Assembly: GCA_046733355.1 (NCBI GenBank)
Contig: JBKPOZ010000098.1
Location: 1 to 64,000, forward strand
Direction of reading: 5' to 3'
From: VAZQ01 sp046733355
Lineage (GTDB): Bacteria > Pseudomonadota > Alphaproteobacteria > Rhizobiales > Xanthobacteraceae
DNA: 64,000 nt
Shown: positions 16,552-24,187 of the stretch, in pieces
How positions within the stretch are numbered: position 1 is the first letter of the stretch
Layout: each line of letters starts with the position of its first letter
Notes under the pieces: generated by a model
What the model was told of the DNA's origin: nothing
Seen by the model: the letters and a program-made list of their open reading frames with translations, nothing else
Database searches by the model: none
Made by a program: the position numbers and the translations under genes

Positions 16552-16878
16552 ATGTCAGAAGCCAAAGTCACGACCGATCACAAAAGCATCCGCAAGTGGG
16601 CGGAAGCGCGCGGGGGACGTCCGGCAACCGTCGAGGGAACAGGCAAGAGAGACGACCCCGGCCTCCTGAGGCTCGATTTCGGCCCCAAGGACGAATCACT
16701 GGACCCGATCTCGTGGGAGGAGTTCTTCGATAAGTTCGAATCAGCCCACCTTGCCTTCCTCTGTCAGGACAAAACCAGCGACGGGTCGGTGAGCAGGTTC
16801 CACAAGTTCGTCGACCGCAATGCGCAGCATGCGGAACATTCCTCGCATGGTCGTGGTTCGCACAAGACCCACGCCTAG
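16552..16878 (+). CDS. Conserved hypothetical protein, small acidic-basic mixed
   Basis: 108 aa with a good ribosome site (AGAAGGAAC, 9 bases before ATG). The visible segments are KSIRKWAEARGGRPATVEGT, LLRLDFGPKDESLDPISWEE and FFDKFESAHLAFLCQDKT, followed by a His/Ser-rich tail. The pattern KSIRKWAEARGG...DPGLLRLDF...ISWEEFF is one I associate with small uncharacterised proteins found in many alphaproteobacteria, often stand-alone. It lacks signal or membrane segments. It sits between the UDP-xylose synthase and UDP-glucose dehydrogenase genes but need not belong to the pathway. Function unknown. Confidence 0.75.
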   Translation: MSEAKVTTDHKSIRKWAEARGGRPATVEGTGKRDDPGLLRLDFGPKDESLDPISWEEFFDKFESAHLAFLCQDKTSDGSVSRFHKFVDRNAQHAEHSSHGRGSHKTHA

Positions 16879-17079
16879 CCGGCTATCTACACCGCCGAGC
16901 CCGCATCGCCCGCCCCGCGCGGGCGATTGCATTTCAAGTCTATGTCCGCAGTCGAACGTTGTTATGTCTGCCGCCGGACAGATGCTTGCGTTCGGCTCAC
17001 GCCTCAGGAACCTATCGATGTACAAACAATTAGTCCGATGCCGGACGGGATCGCCGTCACACGCATTCGGAAGGTGTCC

Positions 17080-18509
17080 ATGCAGATTGCTGTTATCGGA
17101 GCGGGCTACGTTGGGCTCGTATGCGGCGGATGTTTTGCGAGTTTCGGAAACAAGGTGATTTGTGTCGATGCCGATGCACGCAAGATCGAAGGACTGAACG
17201 CGGGACGCATGCCCATATTCGAGCCCGGCTTGCGGGAGATGATCGTTCAGCAATCGAGTGAAGGCCGGCTTCAATTCACCACCAATATCAGTGCGGCGAT
17301 TCCATGCGCCGATGTCGTGTTTCTGACGGTCGGGACTCCGTCGCGCCCCGGTGGGCGGGCGGATCTTTCCTTCGTCTATCAGTGCGCATCCAGCATCGCC
17401 GCCCATGTGCGTGGCTGTACGGTAATCGTTGTCAAATCGACGGTGCCACTCGGGACCGCGGAGGAGATCGAGGCGATCATTCACGGCGAGCGCGCGGCCG
17501 CTCCTGGTCGGTGGCTTCAAATCCGGAATTTCTGCGCGAAGGCGCGGCCATCGGCGACTTCATGCGGCCCGACCGCATCGTTATCGGGAGCGAGGACGAA
17601 CGCTCGCGTCATGTGCTGGCGCGGCTCTATCGGCCGCTGCGGCAACAAGGGGTGCCCATTGTCTTCACCAATCGCCGCACTGCTGAGCTGATCAAATATG
17701 CGGCGAACGGATTCCTCGCGACCAAGATAGCCTACATGGGCGAGATCGCAGATCTATGCGAGAAGGCCGGCGCCGATGTCCGGCAGGTCGCCTTGGGCAT
17801 GGGCCTCGACCGCCGCATCAGCGAACAGTTTCTGCAGCCCGGCCCGGGGTACGGCGGCTCCTGTTTTCCGAAAGATGCGTCCGCGCTTGTGGCCACCGCG
17901 CGCCAGTTTGGCGCCTCGCCGCGCATCCTGCCCAGCGTCATTGCCGCGAACGAGGCGCGCAAGCGCGCGATGGTCGACAAGATTGTGGAGAGTTGCGGCG
18001 GCAGCGTGCGTGGCAAGCGCATCGCCATTCTTGGATTGACCTTCAAGCCAGGCACCGACGACGTACGCGAGGCTGCAAGCCTCGTGATCATACCGAACCT
18101 CGAGGCCCTGGGCGCGCGGGTGCGCGCCTACGATCCCGCCGGCGTGGAGCAGGCGCGCAAGTCATTGCCGCGGCTGCGTACCGCAAAGGACGCCTATGCC
18201 TGCACGCGTCAATGTGATGCCGTGGTCATCCTCACGGAATGGCAGCAATTCAGGATGCTCGATCTCGATCGCCTCAAGGCAGGGCTGCGCACGCCGATCA
18301 TTGTCGATCTGCGCAACATCTATGAGCCGGAGGAGATGGCCCGGCGTGGATTCGAGTATACGGGTGTCGGGCGCCCTGCCCTGGGCAGCAAGAGCGCAGT
18401 TCGCAGCGTCGACGAACTGCCTTCCGTTCTGGCTTCGCGTCGGCCTACGGCGCGCGATCAGGACACGGGTCCGCTGCAAGCGCGCAAGAAAATCCGCGCG
18501 GACGCGTAG
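17080..18509 (+). pseudogene. UDP-glucose 6-dehydrogenase gene, interrupted by a one-base frameshift
   Basis: The first part (from ATG 17080, GGAAGG six bases ahead) encodes QIAVIGAGYVGLVCGGCFAS, VFLTVGTPSRPGGRADLSFV and VIVVKSTVPLGTAEEIEAII. The second part continues in the frame one base back with SVASNPEFLREGAAIGDFM, NRRTAELIKYAANGFLATK, the catalytic cysteine in GPGYGGSCFPKDASALVATA, and LGLTFKPGTDDVREA. Together they make a complete UDP-glucose dehydrogenase. The switch falls between about 17490 and 17510 (after GERAA, before VASNPEF) and fits loss of one base. Both halves are otherwise undamaged, so this is either a very recent mutation or a sequencing/assembly error. If intact, it makes UDP-glucuronate for the UDP-xylose synthase upstream. 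The C-terminal tail after VDELPSVLAS is longer than usual. Confidence 0.88.
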
Positions 18510-18569
18510 TCGGCGTTCCCCTCCCCCGCGAGCAGCCCATTTGCGCTGTGAGTGTGCGGAGGGGTTGGG

Positions 18570-18591
18570 CGGAGGTCCTCCGTTTACTTTT
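18570..18591 (+). terminator. Possible weak terminator between convergent genes
   Basis: CGGAG-GTC-CTCCG (18570-18582) followed by TTTACTTTT lies 60 bases after the UDP-glucose dehydrogenase stop and just beyond the end of the convergent acyltransferase gene. The stem is only five pairs. The surrounding stretch (18520-18640) also carries CCCCTCCCCCGC and GCGGAGGGG arms of a repeat-like sequence whose translation forms the acyltransferase C-terminus. Confidence 0.3.
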
Positions 18592-19657
18592 GTGCGTACC
18601 CCCAGCCCCTCGCCACAGGGCAGAGGGGAATGCAGCGACTTTGCTGCTCAGTCGTCGCACACCAGCCGGGAGCAGCGAGCCGATCGAACACACGTCGCTC
18701 ATTGAAGCGATCTACCGCACCCCACGTATATTTGTATTGTTCGGCTCCGCGCAGGAAATGAAACTCTCGCGCTCCCGTGCGCCAGGCTTCGTCGATGGCA
18801 TGACCAAGCAACAGGGTGCCCGGGCTTTCGAAAGAGAAGGCCGGATCGAACGCGGTCAGGTACACATAGGCGCGTCCGCGATCGGCAAAGCCGTAGTACA
18901 CGGATGCAAGTTTGCCCGCGATGCGAAGAGCATAGAGGCGCGCCACCCCGTCTGCAGCCAGGCGTGGTATCGCGGCCTCGTGAAACGCACGCACGCGCGG
19001 ATCGCTCAGCACTCCCGGCTGATTGCGCGTCTGCCAGCGGGCGCGATGCAGTTCGACGAGGGCGGCGAAAAGCATTTCGGACGAGACTTCGTCCGTTCCG
19101 ATGAGCTCCACGCATCCGCGCCGTCTTGCACGATTGCGCGCCAGGACAAGATGTTCTCTCTTGCGTGCTGGCACTCTCGCGCCCTTTCCGTCGGCTGCGG
19201 CGGTCAGCTCCAGCACCGGGCAGGGGGTCGAGCGCTCACCGCTTATGCGCATGCCCGCGGGAGCGCCGAGCGCAAGCGCCGAGCCCCCCGGCATGAGCTC
19301 ATCAATCTCCATGCTCGTCCACTCCGGCCGGTGCAAAAGCATTGTGATGAGCGCTTCGCCGGCAGCAAACTCGAAGTTCGGCTCAATCAGCACGTCGAGG
19401 TAGTCACTGATACCGATGCCGAGCGGCAAAAGGCGCGCCGTGTTTTTCTCAACGTAAAGCGGCGCCAGCGCCAGCAGGCCATCGTCACGGGTCAGGGCGA
19501 TTGTCATCAGCTCTCCCGGAGCAAACGATCGCCACCACGCCAACAGCCATCCGGGCGATTGAAATGGCGTGCTGTTGGGACAGCGACGCCACAACGCCTG
19601 CCATTGCGGTGCGAGCGCTTCGAGCTCGTCCGCGCGCCTGATCAGCCGCGTCTGCAT
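18584..19657 (-). CDS. GNAT-fold acyltransferase, BioF2/FemAB-like (CelD family)
   Basis: 357 aa from ATG 19657, which shares a base with the stop of the upstream glycosyltransferase (TAATG). Visible family features are an N-terminal TPFQSPGWLLAWWRSFAPGE, LLALAPLYVEKNTARLLPLG, a central VELHRARWQTRNQPGVLSDP, and the C-terminal acetyl-CoA fold with LYALRIAGKLASVYYGFADR, YVYLTAFDPAFSFESPGTLL and REFHFLRGAEQYKYTWG. The last motif is highly typical of BioF2-like acetyltransferases in polysaccharide loci. It would acylate an amino or hydroxyl group on a sugar intermediate. The last 15-20 residues (PLCPVARGWGYAQK) are encoded by a repeat-like sequence, so the original gene probably ended sooner. 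Confidence 0.8.
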   Translation of the reverse strand: MQTRLIRRADELEALAPQWQALWRRCPNSTPFQSPGWLLAWWRSFAPGELMTIALTRDDGLLALAPLYVEKNTARLLPLGIGISDYLDVLIEPNFEFAAGEALITMLLHRPEWTSMEIDELMPGGSALALGAPAGMRISGERSTPCPVLELTAAADGKGARVPARKREHLVLARNRARRRGCVELIGTDEVSSEMLFAALVELHRARWQTRNQPGVLSDPRVRAFHEAAIPRLAADGVARLYALRIAGKLASVYYGFADRGRAYVYLTAFDPAFSFESPGTLLLGHAIDEAWRTGAREFHFLRGAEQYKYTWGAVDRFNERRVFDRLAAPGWCATTEQQSRCIPLCPVARGWGYAQK

Positions 19658-20724
19658 TACGCCGCTGCGGTGAGAAGCGAAGCAGGCGATTGCCCCTGAG
19701 CCAGCGCGCGATAGAGCGCGAAATAGCGCTCGCTCATCCTGGAGAGCGCAAATCGCTCGCCCACAAGCAGGCGACATTGCGCGGGATCGATGCTTGGGGC
19801 AGCGCGAATTCCCTCGACAAGCTCGCGCGTATTCCAGGCGAGAAAGCCGGTGCGGCCGTGCTCGATCACCTCCGGGAGCGCGCCCTTGCCGAAGGCGACC
19901 ACGGGCGTTCCTGCAGCGAGCGCCTCGAGCGCAACGAGCGAGCTGGTTTCAGGAACAAGCGACGTGACCAGGAGGCAGCGGGCTGCGACAAGCAGCGCCC
20001 GTTTTCGTTGTTGGCCGACGGGGCCGATGTAGCGGCGCGAAAAGCTGAGCCGCGGCTTCACCATTTTTTCGAAATAATCCTGATGCTCGCGATACGGAAA
20101 GACGTGTCCGGCGAGGATGAGCGGAGCTCGTGCCATTGCCGCCACATCGAGCGCGATGTGGATGCCCTTTTCCGGACAGATGCGTCCCAGCACCAGCACG
20201 AAACTGCGCTTGCGCCTCGGGAGCAGCGTTGCATCGAGGTCGGTTCCATTCGGAATCGGCGGGAGCAGATGCGTGTTCGGGCCGACTGATTCGTGTTGCG
20301 ATCGCGATACGCAATTGAGCCAGGTGCGAGACCGTTGCGGATGCATCGCGTGCCTGGGATACCAGCTCGCCGGCAGATGCAAGGTCGCCAGCACGGCCGG
20401 TCCGGGCGAAGGCAGGTATTCGTGAAAATCAAAGCCGTGCATATGCACCACGTCGATGCTGCGCGTTCTCACAGTTTCCTCAATCGCAGTGCGGCAGTTC
20501 TGGCGTGCGAGCGCGATCGCGCGCTCGTCAAAGGGCATTTTGGGCTGCGGAATTGGAACCAGCGTGCCCGCAACATCGGAGCCCTCCACACCGACGACAA
20601 GCGAAGTGTGACCTGTTTCCACAAGGGCACGATCGAGCGCGCTGAGTATTTGCTCGGCACCGCCGACCTCGTCGGGCCCGATCCGGGCAAGCGGATACCC
20701 AACATTGAGGACGGAGAGTTTCAC
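19657..20724 (-). CDS. Glycosyltransferase family 4
   Basis: 355 aa from a GTG at 20724, one base after the stop of the deacetylase gene; a longer frame to 20787 overlaps that gene and is unlikely. N-terminal VKLSVLNVGYPLARIGPDEV runs into GGAEQILSALDRAL, the GT4 acceptor loop. DVVHMHGFDFHEYL, VLATLHLPASWYP and IPNGTDL are classic. The donor domain has FVLVLGRICPEKGIHIALDV and LVPETSSLVALEALAAGTPV with the two conserved glutamates. This is a retaining cytoplasmic enzyme using an NDP-sugar. It lies between a PIG-L deacetylase and an acyltransferase on one minus-strand transcript, an arrangement that suggests glycosylation, N-deacetylation and re-acylation of one intermediate. Confidence 0.87.
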   Translation of the reverse strand: MKLSVLNVGYPLARIGPDEVGGAEQILSALDRALVETGHTSLVVGVEGSDVAGTLVPIPQPKMPFDERAIALARQNCRTAIEETVRTRSIDVVHMHGFDFHEYLPSPGPAVLATLHLPASWYPRHAMHPQRSRTWLNCVSRSQHESVGPNTHLLPPIPNGTDLDATLLPRRKRSFVLVLGRICPEKGIHIALDVAAMARAPLILAGHVFPYREHQDYFEKMVKPRLSFSRRYIGPVGQQRKRALLVAARCLLVTSLVPETSSLVALEALAAGTPVVAFGKGALPEVIEHGRTGFLAWNTRELVEGIRAAPSIDPAQCRLLVGERFALSRMSERYFALYRALAQGQSPASLLTAAA

Positions 20725-20725
20725 G

Positions 20726-21580
20726 TCAGGCAGCCAGCGAGAGTTGTCGCAACGACTCTCGTGCAAGTGCGCGCCATTGCGCGCCATTCAGCCCCCAATC
20801 ATGGACGTCGTACAGAATTCGCCCGCCATTCGGCAGGGATGCGAAGTCGTAGCGACCCGCCACACGAAACGGCTCGGCGTCGAGGCTGAAGTTTGAAAGC
20901 ATGCTGCGTTGCGTCCAATAGATTTGCAGCAGTCGCGTTTTCTGCTCTTGCGCTGGGGCGCTCAGGCGAAGCCGCATTTCGGGCCCGGCGTCGCTCGATG
21001 GTGCGAATGACTGCGTCACCATGCCTGCATCACCGAGTCGATAAAGCGGCATCTCGATTATTTGCAAAGAATGTCCGCGCGACGCGAGCAGATCTCGCGC
21101 GGCATGCACCGCGAAGGCCACCGCGTCGTGGTCGGGATGTCCACCTTCGTACGCGTGCGTGATGACAATCCTGATTGCCTGCCGCGTAAAAATATCGACG
21201 AGACTGCGCGTCACCATGTCGAGATTGCGCGCGGCACATTGATCCGCAAGGCCCAGCATCACCGTCGCCGCCGGGCTTACATTGAGCGCCCGCATGACGG
21301 TGCGAAACTCGCCGGCACGCGCGCGCGCGTACGCGGCTGCAGTATTGAAGCCGCAAGCCCTTGCATCGAGGAGATCGCGCGGCGCGCCGTCCGTGACCAG
21401 CACGAGCGATACGCCATTAAGCCGCGCCAGCTGGGCTCCGCAGCCGATGGATTCATCATCCGGATGCGCGACCACCACGCAGACTGATGACGCGTCGACG
21501 GTGCGGCCCTCGGCAAGCAGCGAAAGCAGGTTTGCGGCGTTTGGCATAAGGCCCACAGTCCAACCGGTCACGTAACGCAT
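20726..21580 (-). CDS. PIG-L (LmbE-like) family N-deacetylase
   Basis: 284 aa from ATG 21580; ATG 21547 is an alternative, and the long upstream extension to 21931 lies over the divergent ligD gene. The zinc site is given by VVVAHPDDESIGCGAQL (AHPDDE) and THAYEGGHPDHDAVAFAVH, the two hallmark motifs of GlcNAc-inositol deacetylases such as MshB and PIG-L and of LmbE proteins. It would remove an acetyl group from an N-acetylated sugar. First gene of a three-gene minus-strand operon with GT4 and acyltransferase, facing the main cluster. Together with ino1 this recalls mycothiol-type GlcNAc-inositol chemistry. The C-terminal part (WTQRSMLSNFSLDAEPFRV) is also found in PIG-L proteins of polysaccharide loci. 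Confidence 0.85.
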   Translation of the reverse strand: MRYVTGWTVGLMPNAANLLSLLAEGRTVDASSVCVVVAHPDDESIGCGAQLARLNGVSLVLVTDGAPRDLLDARACGFNTAAAYARARAGEFRTVMRALNVSPAATVMLGLADQCAARNLDMVTRSLVDIFTRQAIRIVITHAYEGGHPDHDAVAFAVHAARDLLASRGHSLQIIEMPLYRLGDAGMVTQSFAPSSDAGPEMRLRLSAPAQEQKTRLLQIYWTQRSMLSNFSLDAEPFRVAGRYDFASLPNGGRILYDVHDWGLNGAQWRALARESLRQLSLAA

Positions 21581-21652
21581 GCCAGCCACTTGCGTTCCTA
21601 TGTTCGTTCGGCAGCGCATGTGCGGGAACCCACCGGCCCCGCTGCCCTTTGA

Positions 21653-23467
21653 ATGCATATGCCGCGTACTGCACTGAAATCGCCTCTTCCCGCCGGCATC
21701 TCCCCCGGCGCGCGACGCGCGCCACATCCCGGGTTTGTCCAGCCCTGCGATCCGGCCCTGCGCGAGCAAGCACCGCATGGGCACGCGTGGCTGCATGAGA
21801 CCAAGCTCGACGGTTATCGTGCGCAACTGCATGTGCACGCGGGACGTGTCGCCATCTATTCGCGGCAGGGACAAAATTGGACGGACCAGTTTGCCGACAT
21901 CGCACATACGGCCGAACAGCTTGCGGTGCACGAGGCGATTATCGATGGCGAGGCGGTCGTGCCGGGCAAGCGTGGCGTCCCCGACTTTCAGGCGCTGCGG
22001 CGCGCGCTCGGCAAGCGCTCGAGCGGCCTGATATATGTCGCCTTTGATCTCATTTACCTCGACGGCTTCGATCTGCGCGAAGTTCCGCTGATCGAGCGCA
22101 AGCGCACGCTCGAACGGCTTCTTGCGGCGGCGCCTGATGTGTTTGTCTATCTGGGCTACCTCGATGCCGACGGTCGCACGGTCTATCAGCGCGCGTGCGC
22201 GCTTGGGCTTGAAGGCGTCGTCTCGAAACGAAAGGACGCGCCCTACAAATCCGGCCGGCAGGAGACCTGGATCAAGGTCAAATGCACCAAGAGCGACAGC
22301 TTTCCCATTGTCGCCTTCGTGGAGAAGCTCGGCGCGCGGCCGCGCAAGGTCGCTTCCCTCTATGTCGGCCGGCAGAGAGGAGAGAAGCTCCTGTATGCGG
22401 GCAAGGTGCGGACCGGCTACACCGAGGAGATCGCGCGCGAGTTGCGCGAGCGACTCGACCCGTTCATCATTCGCACATCCCCGCTCAACGAGCCGATCAG
22501 CAAACCGAAGGCAACGTGGGTCCAGCCGGCGCTCAAGGCCGAGGTCGAGTACAGCGGCATCACCGACGACGGCGTGCTGCGCGAGGCCGTGTTCAAAGGT
22601 TTGCGCGATGACCTTGCGCTGGCGGACGCCAGCGTGCCTCCGCGCAAGCGCAGAGTAGACCCTCGCAATGCCCGGGTAGGCGTCCCGCGCGAGAACATTC
22701 TTCAGCTCTTGCCCGATGCAGTTGTGCCGTCAAAGGAGGAGCTGCGTGCGTACTGGCGCAGGGTGCACAAACGCGCCCTCATTTATCTTGGCCGACGGCC
22801 GCTCAAGCTCGTTCGCCACACGCACAGCACGACCTTCTATCACATGGGCCCGCTGCCCCCGATTCCGAAAACGGTGCACCAGCTGCACATCGAAAAACGC
22901 CAAGGGGGTGAAGGGGTCCGCGTATGGGTGGACGATCTCGATGGACTGTTGGGACTCGTGGACATGGGCGCGGTCGAGCTGCATGCCTGGGCGGCCACCG
23001 TCGATAACATCGAGCATCCCGATCGTCTCGTGTTCGATCTTGATCCCGGCGAAGGCATTGCGTGGGACTTTGTGTTGGAGACGGCACTGCAATTGCGCGG
23101 CATCCTGCAGGAGGAGGGACTGGACAGCTGGCCCAAGCTCACGGGCGGGAAAGGCGTGCATCTGATGGTCCCGATCACGCCGGGCATGACACACGATGCA
23201 GCGCGCGCTTATTGCCGCCGTGTCGCGCAACGGCTCGAACGCACCAGACCGCGGCTCTACACCACCTCCGCCGCGCCGGAGCGGCGCAAGGGCCACATCT
23301 TCATCGACTATTTGCGCAACGGCCGTGGCACCACCGCCGTGGGCGCCTATTCGCCGCGCGCGCAGCCGGGATTTCCGATCGCAGCGCCCGTGACATGGGC
23401 GCAGCTCATGCGCGGCCTTGCGCCGGATGCATTCACGATGGCCTCTCCGTTCAAGCCGCGGCGCTGA
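21653..23467 (+). CDS. ligD: ATP-dependent DNA ligase LigD (ligase-polymerase form)
   Basis: 604 aa. The N-terminal ligase domain has the AMP-accepting lysine in HETKLDGYRAQLHV (about residue 50), SGLIYVAFDLIYLDGFDLRE, and GLEGVVSKRKDAPYKSG with ETWIKVKC. An OB-fold part follows (RRGEKLLYAGKVRTGYTEEI). The C-terminal half is the primase-like polymerase domain: FYHMGPLPPIPKTVHQLHIE, LVFDLDPGEGIAWDFV (catalytic DxD) and LTGGKGVHLMVPITPGMTHD. The 3'-phosphoesterase domain common in other LigD proteins is absent. LigD seals double-strand breaks with Ku in non-homologous end joining; no ku gene is in the window. ATG 21653 lies close to a second in-frame ATG at 21659. Confidence 0.93.
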   Translation: MHMPRTALKSPLPAGISPGARRAPHPGFVQPCDPALREQAPHGHAWLHETKLDGYRAQLHVHAGRVAIYSRQGQNWTDQFADIAHTAEQLAVHEAIIDGEAVVPGKRGVPDFQALRRALGKRSSGLIYVAFDLIYLDGFDLREVPLIERKRTLERLLAAAPDVFVYLGYLDADGRTVYQRACALGLEGVVSKRKDAPYKSGRQETWIKVKCTKSDSFPIVAFVEKLGARPRKVASLYVGRQRGEKLLYAGKVRTGYTEEIARELRERLDPFIIRTSPLNEPISKPKATWVQPALKAEVEYSGITDDGVLREAVFKGLRDDLALADASVPPRKRRVDPRNARVGVPRENILQLLPDAVVPSKEELRAYWRRVHKRALIYLGRRPLKLVRHTHSTTFYHMGPLPPIPKTVHQLHIEKRQGGEGVRVWVDDLDGLLGLVDMGAVELHAWAATVDNIEHPDRLVFDLDPGEGIAWDFVLETALQLRGILQEEGLDSWPKLTGGKGVHLMVPITPGMTHDAARAYCRRVAQRLERTRPRLYTTSAAPERRKGHIFIDYLRNGRGTTAVGAYSPRAQPGFPIAAPVTWAQLMRGLAPDAFTMASPFKPRR

Positions 23468-23524
23468 CGCACACAGGAACAAAGCAAACACTGAAAAAAT
23501 TGTAATGCCGAAGGAGAGCAACTG

Positions 23525-24025
23525 ATGAAGCTCGATCGCGAGGTAAAACACAAATCCGAAGACATCGACGACGAGGTGTTGCTCGACGTGGTGAAAGCGA
23601 TCGGGCGCCGCGTGCGCGTGGTGAATCGCTCGTACGATATTCCCTATCTCGCAGGCTACAGCAAGGACGGCAGCACGGTGTTCATCGATCGTCACCTGCC
23701 GCGCACACTGCGGGTTCTCACGCGCAAGGTGCGCATCGATCCGTTCCTGCTCACGCACGAGATTGTGGAGAAGGCGCTGCTCGATGAGCTGCGGCTGCAT
23801 TATCTGCACGCGCACCAGATTGCCGTTCGCGCCGAGCGCGATGCGGTCAAGGCTGCGGGCCTGTCATGGTGGGCTTATCAGAGCGTGATGAAGGGGTATT
23901 CGAAGCCCATCGAGGAGGAGAGGATTCAGCACGTGCCGGCCTCGCTCGATTTGACGCCTTACCGCGACGAAAAGGATTTTGCGGTGCTTGAGCGGCTGGT
24001 GAAGAAAAAGAACAAGAAAGACTAA
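23525..24025 (+). CDS. Conserved hypothetical protein with a possible HExxE metal motif
   Basis: 166 aa with a strong ribosome site (AAGGAG, six bases before ATG). Composition is charged and soluble. VVNRSYDIPYLAGYSKDGST, VFIDRHLPRTL and LTHEIVEKALLDELRLHYLH are the recognisable blocks. Segment THEIVEKAL followed by HYLHAHQIAVRAERDAV offers several His/Glu residues that could bind a metal in the manner of minimal metalloproteases, though the classical HExxH is not met. The tail ends in a lysine-rich VKKKNKKD. It follows ligD by 57 bases and could be co-transcribed. I know this as an uncharacterised rhizobial protein type; no function is assigned. Confidence 0.8.
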   Translation: MKLDREVKHKSEDIDDEVLLDVVKAIGRRVRVVNRSYDIPYLAGYSKDGSTVFIDRHLPRTLRVLTRKVRIDPFLLTHEIVEKALLDELRLHYLHAHQIAVRAERDAVKAAGLSWWAYQSVMKGYSKPIEEERIQHVPASLDLTPYRDEKDFAVLERLVKKKNKKD

Positions 24026-24029
24026 ATGT

Positions 24030-24187
24030 TGTAGGGTGCGCAAAGGCGCGCACGCAAATTACACAATCTACGCAAACTTGAATGCAGCGCGCCGTGCGCA
24101 CGCGTTGATGTCCCGCGTGGGCACGGTGCGCCAGTTCAGATTGGCTTATGGGCAACGATACTGCTGCGCACCTTTGCCCACCCTACA
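24030..24187. repeat. 158-bp element with 22-bp terminal inverted repeats (MITE-like)
   Basis: The left end at 24030-24051 reads TGTAGGGTGCGCAAAGGCGC and then GC; the right end at 24166-24187 is its reverse complement with two mismatches (TGTAGGGTGGGCAAAGGTGC, then GC). The interior repeats related words such as GCGCCGTGCGCACGC and CGTGGGCACGGTGCGCC. No ORF is inside. TGTAGGGTGGGCAAAGG repeats are widespread in proteobacterial genomes (established knowledge). Its right end runs over the last codons of the Nudix gene and contains that gene's TAG stop. Confidence 0.8.

Noticed and set aside
18548..19699. 383-residue plus-strand ORF
   Set aside because: Shadow of the minus-strand acyltransferase gene, which has clear family motifs; the plus-strand product has none.
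487..24187. Attachment-site direct repeat of the tRNA-Thr 3' end bounding an island
   Set aside because: No matching copy of the final tRNA bases was found by eye at the far side of the sugar cluster, and no integrase is encoded.
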